From contig NZ_AP025667.1 of NCBI RefSeq assembly GCF_022846655.1, positions 3,013,001 to 3,077,000 on the forward strand: 64,000 nt of DNA, read 5' to 3'. Both the position numbers and the translations under genes were made by a program. Origin of the DNA: Streptomyces seoulensis (GTDB lineage Bacteria > Actinomycetota > Actinomycetes > Streptomycetales > Streptomycetaceae). A model generated the notes under the pieces. The model was not told the DNA's origin, did no database searches, and worked only from the letters and a program-made list of their open reading frames with translations. The stretch's first letter is position 1; each line of letters begins with the position of its first letter. This document shows positions 59,388 to 64,000 of the stretch, piece after piece.

Positions 59388-60278
59388 TCAGGCGCAGCCC
59401 AGCTCGCCGAGCATGCCCTGGCGCAGCCGCGCGATGATGCGCTTGATCAGACGGGAGACGTGCATCTGGGAGCAGCCGAGCTTCTCGCCGATCTCCGCCT
59501 GGGTGGCCTCCTCCACGAACCGCATGTGGATGATCTGCCGGTCGCGGTCGCTCAGTTCGGCCATCAGCGGGGCGAGGGCGTGGAAGTCCTCCACCAGCCG
59601 CAGGCCCTCCTCCTCGACGCCGATGAAGTCCGCGAGGACCGCTTCGCCGTCCTCGCGGCCGTCGCCGGTGAGGGCGGCGTCCAGCGAGCTGGAGTTGTAG
59701 CCGTTGGAGGCGAGCTGGCCCTCGACGACCTGCTCCTCGGTGATGTTCATCAGCGTGGCTAGTTCCGCCACGGTCGGGTCGCGGTCCAGCCGGCTCGACA
59801 GCTCCTCGCGGGCCTTGGCCAGCTCCACGCGCAGCTCCTGGAGCCGGCGCGGCACGTGCACCGCCCAGGTGGTGTCGCGGAAGAACCGCTTGATCTCGCC
59901 CACGATGTACGGCAGCGCGAAGGAGGTGAACTCCACCTCACGCGACACCTCGAACCGGTCGATCGCCTTGATCAGGCCGATCATGCCGGTCTGGACGATG
60001 TCCTCCATGTCGTCGCCCCGGCCCCGGAAACGCCCGGCGGCGAAGCGCACCAGCGACATGTTCATCTCGATGAGGGTGTTGCGCGCGTACTGGTATTCGT
60101 GCGTGCCCTCTTCGAGCTCTGCCAGACGGCGGAAGAACTGCCGTGACAGGGCCCGCGCGTCCCGCGGGGCCACGGACGCGGGGTCCGCGATGCCAGGAAG
60201 GATCTCCTCGTCCGTCCTGTCCTGCGCGGCCTTCTCCGCGACCTCTGCCTGTGACCGGATGCCGACGGCGGTGTCCAT
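59388..60278 (-). CDS. SigB/SigF/SigG-family RNA polymerase sigma factor
   Basis: 296 residues; ATG 60278 with GAGAGG upstream. Region 2: LIEMNMSLVRFAAGRFRGRG, DMEDIVQTGMIGLIKAIDRF, EFTSFALPYIVGEIKRFFRD. Region 3: VHVPRRLQELRVELAKAREE. Region 4: LMAELSDRDRQIIHMRFVEE with recognition helix GCSQMHVSRLIKRIIARLRQ. S. coelicolor has nine such factors (SigB, F, G, H, I, K, L, M, N) for stress and development; I cannot tell which this is. A SigB-type promoter at 60408-60432 suggests autoregulation. The first 50 residues are acidic and variable. Confidence 0.93.
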   Translation of the reverse strand: MDTAVGIRSQAEVAEKAAQDRTDEEILPGIADPASVAPRDARALSRQFFRRLAELEEGTHEYQYARNTLIEMNMSLVRFAAGRFRGRGDDMEDIVQTGMIGLIKAIDRFEVSREVEFTSFALPYIVGEIKRFFRDTTWAVHVPRRLQELRVELAKAREELSSRLDRDPTVAELATLMNITEEQVVEGQLASNGYNSSSLDAALTGDGREDGEAVLADFIGVEEEGLRLVEDFHALAPLMAELSDRDRQIIHMRFVEEATQAEIGEKLGCSQMHVSRLIKRIIARLRQGMLGELGCA

Positions 60279-60407
60279 TACCTCTCCCACGTAAGTCACG
60301 GTTCGACGACTGCTCCCGTGGCCCCGGTTGCCCGAGGCCACGGTTGCCGCGTGGTCCCCGGCTACCCGGAAAACCCCGCCCCATGCACGTCTTCTCTCAC
60401 GGGCCGG

Positions 60408-60432
60408 GTACCCCCGGTCACGCGACGCATGC
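60408..60432 (-). promoter_or_regulatory. Candidate SigB-type promoter of the sigma factor gene
   Basis: On the minus strand GCATG (60432-60428), 14 bases, GGGTAC (60413-60408). The leader would be about 120 bases. The 289-base gap 60279-60567 contains no gene. Confidence 0.5.
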
Positions 60433-60567
60433 AGACGAATTTCGACGTGGCTCAAAGTCGACGAAGTGGCTTGATCTTATCGTCGCCCGACCGATGAGTC
60501 CGGGTGCGGGGGGCGGTCGGTACAGGTGAGCGCGCGTCCGGCGCGGCGAACACACCGGGAGATGCCC

Positions 60568-61050
60568 ATGAGCACCGACGGATTCACCACATGTCTCTGG
60601 TTCGACGGCCAGGCCGAGGAGGCGGCGCACTACTACGTATCCGTCTTCAAGGACTCCGGTATCGGCCGCGTCACCCACTGGAGCGAGGCGGGGCCCGGTG
60701 AGCCGGGGACGGTGCTCACCGTCGAGTTCACCGCCAACGGCCAGAAGTTCGTCGCCCTCAACGGCGGCCCGGAGTTCAAGTTCAGCGAGGCGATCTCGTT
60801 CCAGATCCTCTGCGCCGACCAGCGGGAGATCGACCACTACTGGACCCGGCTCACCGAGGACGGCGGCGAGGGCGGCCCCTGCGGCTGGCTCAAGGACAAG
60901 TTCGGCGTCTCCTGGCAGGTCTGCCCCGAGCGGCTGCTCGAGATGACCAGCGACCCCGACCCGCAGAAGGCCGCCCGCGCCTTCACCGCCATGATGACCA
61001 TGGGCAAGCTCGACCTCGCCGCCCTGGAGGAGGCGTACGCGGGCACATGA
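60568..61050 (+). CDS. PhnB-like VOC family protein
   Basis: 160 residues. ATG 60568 is six bases after GGGAG; the ATG at 60562 is too close. Pattern: TTCLWFDGQAEEAAHYYVSV, FKDSGIGRVTHWSEAGPGEP, LTVEFTANGQKFVALNGGPE, FSEAISFQILCADQREIDHY, GPCGWLKDKFGVSWQVCPER, followed by the helical MMTMGKLDLAALEEAY end typical of the PhnB/3-demethylubiquinone-methyltransferase-like subfamily. Enzymatic function not known. Convergent with the phosphotransferase gene. Confidence 0.93.
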   Translation: MSTDGFTTCLWFDGQAEEAAHYYVSVFKDSGIGRVTHWSEAGPGEPGTVLTVEFTANGQKFVALNGGPEFKFSEAISFQILCADQREIDHYWTRLTEDGGEGGPCGWLKDKFGVSWQVCPERLLEMTSDPDPQKAARAFTAMMTMGKLDLAALEEAYAGT

Positions 61051-61067
61051 CCGGGCCCGGCGTCCGC

Positions 61068-61946
61068 TCACACGCTCTCGGCGAGCACCTCGCCGATCGT
61101 GTGCCGGGCGTTTTCTGCCAGCACCGGGTTGGTGCGCCGGTAGTAGGGGAGCTGGACCAGGGCGACGGACAGTGCCCAGCCCCGCCCGCGCGCCCACTCG
61201 GCGTCGTCCGCGCCCACCGCGTCCCGGAAGACGCCCCGGACCGAGGCGGGCAGCAGGTTCCAGGCCACGATCAGGTCGACGGCCGGATCGCCCACCCCGG
61301 CACAGCCGAAGTCGATCACGGCGCTCAGCCGCCCCTCGGCGGTGACCAGCACATTGCCGGGGGACAGGTCGCCGTGCGCCCAGACCGGCGGCCCGGTGTG
61401 CGCGGGCGCGGCCAGCGCCCGCTCCCACCGGGCGGTCGCCCCGGCGGTGTCGATCTCGCCCGCGAGCCGGGCCAGCGCCTCGCGGGCCGGCGCGTCCTGA
61501 CCGCCGAGCGGGCCGCCCCGGTAGCCCTTCGGCGCGTCCGCCGTAGCGGTCCGGCGCAGGGCGGCCACGAACGACCCCAGCTCCCTGGCCAGGCGCTCCG
61601 GCTGCTCGACGGCGCCCGCGACCGGATTGCTGCCGTCCAGCCAGCGGTAGACCGACCAGGGCCAGGGGAAGCCGTCGTCCGGCTCCCCGGACCCCACCGG
61701 CTCGGGCGCGGCCACCGGCAGGCCGGGGCCCAGCCGGGGCAGCCAGTCCCGCTCGTGCGTCACGTCCGCGACCGCGCCCGGATGCCGGGGGAGCCGTACC
61801 ACCAGTCCCGGACCGAGGCGGAACATCGCGTTCTCCGTGCCGGACGACCTCAGCCGCGTCACCGGCAGCCTCGCCCACGCCGGGAACCGCCGCGCGACCA
61901 GGCGGCGCACCAGCGGCGCGTCGATGTCGATCTCACCCGCACGCAT
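61068..61946 (-). CDS. Aminoglycoside phosphotransferase (APH) family protein
   Basis: 292 residues from ATG 61946 (MRAGEIDIDAPLVRRLVARR), the usual start of this subfamily; an ATG at 61970 is possible. Features: SSGTENAMFRLGPGLVVRLP with the ATP-binding region, SVYRWLDGSNPVAGAVEQPE, the catalytic VWAHGDLSPGNVLV (HGDxxxxN), the metal-binding SAVIDFGCAGVGDPAVDLIV and a C-terminal helix bundle. Although the fold is that of aminoglycoside kinases, chromosomal streptomycete members are of unknown substrate. Confidence 0.93.
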   Translation of the reverse strand: MRAGEIDIDAPLVRRLVARRFPAWARLPVTRLRSSGTENAMFRLGPGLVVRLPRHPGAVADVTHERDWLPRLGPGLPVAAPEPVGSGEPDDGFPWPWSVYRWLDGSNPVAGAVEQPERLARELGSFVAALRRTATADAPKGYRGGPLGGQDAPAREALARLAGEIDTAGATARWERALAAPAHTGPPVWAHGDLSPGNVLVTAEGRLSAVIDFGCAGVGDPAVDLIVAWNLLPASVRGVFRDAVGADDAEWARGRGWALSVALVQLPYYRRTNPVLAENARHTIGEVLAESV

Positions 61947-62104
61947 CTTCTGCACACTCACCGGCACCATCCAAGGGCCGCCGGCTCCCCGCTGTCGACC
62001 GAAATACCGAAGACCACCGAACGGCACACCGTCCCCGAGCGCGCCGCCCGCCGGGTGGCTAGCGTGATGATCCGGGACGAACCGTCGAGACGAGAGGGCC
62101 GACC

Positions 62105-62899
62105 ATGGCCGTGCAATCCGAAGGAACGCCCTGCTGGGCCGACGCGATGTTCACCGACCTGGAGGGCGCCAAGCGGTTCTACGGCGAAGTCCTCGGCTGG
62201 ACCTTCGGCGAGTCGTCGTCCGAGTACGGCAACTACACCCAGGCGTACGCCGACGACAAGGCCGTCGCCGCCATCGTCCCGCCCATGCCCGGCCAGGAGG
62301 GGCAGTCGCAGTGGTGCCTCTACTTCGCCTCACCGGACGCGGCCGCGACCGCCGCGAAGATCCGGGATAACGGCGGCGAGGTGCTGATGGGGCCGATGCC
62401 GGTCAGTGACTTCGGCACGATGGTGATCGCCCGCGAGCCCAGCGGCGCCGTGTTCGGGGTGTGGCAGGGCGACGCCCACGAGGGCTTCGAGGCGACCGCC
62501 ACCCCGGGCGCCTACTGCTGGGCCGAGGTCCTGACGCGCGAGCCGGAGAAGACGGACGCCTTCCTCTCCGGCGTCTTCCCCTACCGGGTCAAGGAGATGG
62601 CGGACGAGCACATCGACTTCCGGCTGTTCGACGTCGGCGCCGACGCGGTCCTCGGCCGGATGCGGATGGGCGAGGAGTTCCCGCCCGAGGTCCCCTCGTA
62701 CGTCAGCGTCTACTTCACCGTGGACGACTGTGACGCGGCCGTGGCCCGCGCCACCGAGGGCGGTGCCGTGCTCCGCTTCGGCCCGATGACCAGCCCCTTC
62801 GGCCGGTTCGCCGCGCTCACCGACCCACAGGGCGCCAACTTCTCGGTGATCGACATCACCACCACGGAGGGAGAGACGCCTCGGTTCAAGGACGTCTGA
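62105..62899 (+). CDS. Two-domain VOC family protein
   Basis: 264 residues, ATG 62105. Two VOC domains in tandem: GTPCWADAMFTDLEGAKRFY with SEYGNYTQAYADDKAVAAIV and PSGAVFGVWQGDAHEG, then GAYCWAEVLTREPEKTDAFL, HIDFRLFDVGADAVLGRMRM and the final PFGRFAALTDPQGANFSVID. This matches the CFP30B/hydroxylase-like VOC proteins of actinomycetes, whose enzyme activity is not established. Monocistronic. Confidence 0.93.
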   Translation: MAVQSEGTPCWADAMFTDLEGAKRFYGEVLGWTFGESSSEYGNYTQAYADDKAVAAIVPPMPGQEGQSQWCLYFASPDAAATAAKIRDNGGEVLMGPMPVSDFGTMVIAREPSGAVFGVWQGDAHEGFEATATPGAYCWAEVLTREPEKTDAFLSGVFPYRVKEMADEHIDFRLFDVGADAVLGRMRMGEEFPPEVPSYVSVYFTVDDCDAAVARATEGGAVLRFGPMTSPFGRFAALTDPQGANFSVIDITTTEGETPRFKDV

Positions 62900-62944
62900 C
62901 CGGCCCGGTCCGCCCCTCCTCGCGGCCATGGCATGATCGTGCAC

Positions 62945-63628
62945 ATGCGTGAACGTGTGGTGGCCGCGTGCGACGGGGCTTCGAAGGGAAACCCCGGACC
63001 GGCCGGATGGGCGTGGGTGGTCTCCGACGACGACGAGCGGACCCCGGCCCGCTGGGAGTCCGGTCCGCTCGGCCGGGCCACCAACAACGTCGCCGAACTC
63101 ACCGCGCTGGAACGGCTGCTGGCCGCCGTCGACCCGGATGTGCCGCTGGAGGTCCGGATGGACTCCCAGTACGCGATGAAGGCCGTCACCACCTGGCTGC
63201 CCGGCTGGAAGCGCAACGGCTGGAAGACGTCCGCGGGCAAGCCGGTCGCCAACCAGGAACTCGTCGTCCGTATCGACGCGCTGCTCGACGGCCGCTCCGT
63301 CGAGTTCCGCTACGTCCCCGCCCACCAGGTCGACGGCGACCCGCTGAACGACTTCGCCGACCGCGCCGCCAGCCAGGCCGCGGTGGTGCAGGAGGCCGCG
63401 GGCAGCGCCCACGGCTCGCCCGAGCCGCCGCCGTCGCCCGACACCCCGGCCCCGGCCGCCCGCCGCAAGGCACCCCGCCGCACCGGTGGCGGGTCCGCTC
63501 CGGCGCGCACCATCAAGGCCAAGTTCCCCGGCCGCTGCCTGTGCGGCCGCTCCTACGCGGCCGGCGAGTCCATCGCCAAGAACGCGCAGGGCTGGGGCCA
63601 CCCGGACTGCCGTACCGCCACCGACTGA
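62945..63628 (+). CDS. rnhA: Ribonuclease HI with Cys-rich C-terminal extension
   Basis: 227 residues from ATG 62945; an in-frame ATG at 62933 exists, but CATGAT seven bases before 62945 suggests a leaderless transcript. The RNase HI core (residues 1-150) has ERVVAACDGASKGNPGPAGW (first Asp), NNVAELTALERLL (Glu), RMDSQYAMKAVTTWLPGWKR (Asp) and a final DPLNDFADRAA (Asp), plus the VPAHQVDG loop. It cleaves RNA in RNA:DNA hybrids. A Pro/Ala/Arg-rich linker leads to a 45-residue tail FPGRCLCGRSYAAGESIAKN followed by HPDC, a Cys/His cluster that may bind zinc and is not part of usual RNase HI. Confidence 0.88.
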   Translation: MRERVVAACDGASKGNPGPAGWAWVVSDDDERTPARWESGPLGRATNNVAELTALERLLAAVDPDVPLEVRMDSQYAMKAVTTWLPGWKRNGWKTSAGKPVANQELVVRIDALLDGRSVEFRYVPAHQVDGDPLNDFADRAASQAAVVQEAAGSAHGSPEPPPSPDTPAPAARRKAPRRTGGGSAPARTIKAKFPGRCLCGRSYAAGESIAKNAQGWGHPDCRTATD

Positions 63629-63725
63629 CCCCGCGCCGCCGGAGGTTCAAGGAACGGGCCGTACGCCATCGCTGCTACCCTGCGAGGCCGATCGACTACG
63701 TCCGGTGACTTCCAGGGGTGTGCGC

Positions 63726-64000
63726 GTGAAGGTCGTCTGCGTCGGAGGCGGGCCCGCGGGCCTGTACCTCGCCATCCTGCTCAAGCGGCAGAACCCGTCC
63801 CACGACATCACCGTCCACGAACGCGCCGCCGAGGGGTCGACGTACGGCTGGGGCGTCACCTACTGGCAGGGACTGCTGGACCGGCTCCGCGCCCACGACC
63901 CGGAGTCGGCGCGGGCCGTCGCGGAGAACTCGGTCCACTGGAACGAAGGCGTCGCCCACGTACGGGACGCGAGCACCCGGCAGCCGGGTGACCAGGGCTT
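63726..64000 (+). CDS. FAD-dependent monooxygenase, N-terminal part, cut by window edge
   Basis: GTG 63726 opens a frame that runs to the right edge (91 codons). It starts with the flavoprotein Rossmann motif VKVVCVGGGPAGLYLAILLK (G-x-G-x2-G), followed by HDITVHERAAEGSTYGWGVT and LDRLRAHDPESARAVAENSV. The G-W-G-V block after the first acidic residue is typical of salicylyl-CoA 5-hydroxylase and VioD-like flavin monooxygenases, but the remainder is outside the window, so the substrate is uncertain. Confidence 0.85.
   Translation, partial: MKVVCVGGGPAGLYLAILLKRQNPSHDITVHERAAEGSTYGWGVTYWQGLLDRLRAHDPESARAVAENSVHWNEGVAHVRDASTRQPGDQG

Noticed and set aside
60406..60411. SigB-type promoter in the rightward direction for the PhnB-like gene, since GGGTACCC is palindromic
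   Set aside because: No GNNTN element lies 14-16 bases upstream on the plus strand, whereas the minus strand has one.

Overview
The window is about 71-73% G+C, with codon third positions almost always G or C, many GTG/TTG starts and strong purine-rich ribosome binding sites. Together with a long chaplin, an NsdA-type regulator, DUF397, DUF6479 and CU044_5270 proteins and a LitR/LitS pair, this points to a Streptomyces chromosome. I see no tRNA, rRNA, CRISPR array, insertion sequence or phage module. The content is mostly single genes and two-gene units for metabolism, stress and regulation, as expected of an arm-proximal or mid-arm region.

Layout. 1-10.5 kb: a TPR protein cut by the left edge, an SRPBCC protein, a methyltransferase, a serine hydrolase, an ECF sigma factor with its CU044_5270 membrane partner, a FUSC transporter, an odd pair (PCuAC-like protein without signal peptide plus a tail-tube-like protein) and a cyclophilin. 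10.5-14.3 kb: an RpiR regulator and MFS transporter divergent from a histidine/phenylalanine ammonia-lyase homologue that lacks the Ala-Ser-Gly cofactor triad; this is the best candidate for new biochemistry. 14.3-22.9 kb: small stress-type proteins (DUF2945, CBS, DUF6479), a DEAD-box helicase, a PAS/GAF/PP2C phosphatase, a secreted phospholipase A2, an RpiB-like isomerase, a Cys-rich four-helix protein and a lipoprotein. 22.9-29 kb: an ankyrin/HEAT protein, a carotenoid-desaturase-type oxidoreductase with an acyl-CoA synthetase, and a convergent phenylacetate-CoA ligase with a TetR-type operator. 29-41 kb: a universal stress protein, an amidase, a phosphotransferase divergent from an NsdA-like regulator across repeated DNA, a second PP2C phosphatase, a Tap-type peptidase and a sortase-anchored chaplin.

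41-52.6 kb: two acetyltransferases, a GlsB-type membrane protein, a secreted exo-beta-glucosaminidase that probably starts at CTG, and a light-response locus (litS, litR, photolyase, SDR oxidoreductase) without carotenoid genes. 52.6-64 kb: aldo/keto reductases, adenosine deaminase, a LysR regulator divergent from mgrA, a HATPase anti-sigma candidate facing a SigB-family sigma factor, VOC proteins, a second phosphotransferase, an RNase HI with a Cys-rich tail and a flavin monooxygenase cut by the right edge.

Common theme: general stress and development. Five intergenic sites fit the Streptomyces SigB promoter form (GNNTN, 14-16 bases, GGGTAC). They lie before the CBS, DUF6479, lipoprotein, HATPase and SigB-like genes, which suggests a local SigB-type regulon with feedback through the HATPase and PP2C proteins. 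This was read by eye without searches. Starts were chosen from ribosome binding sites and codon usage, and family names are from recognisable motifs.
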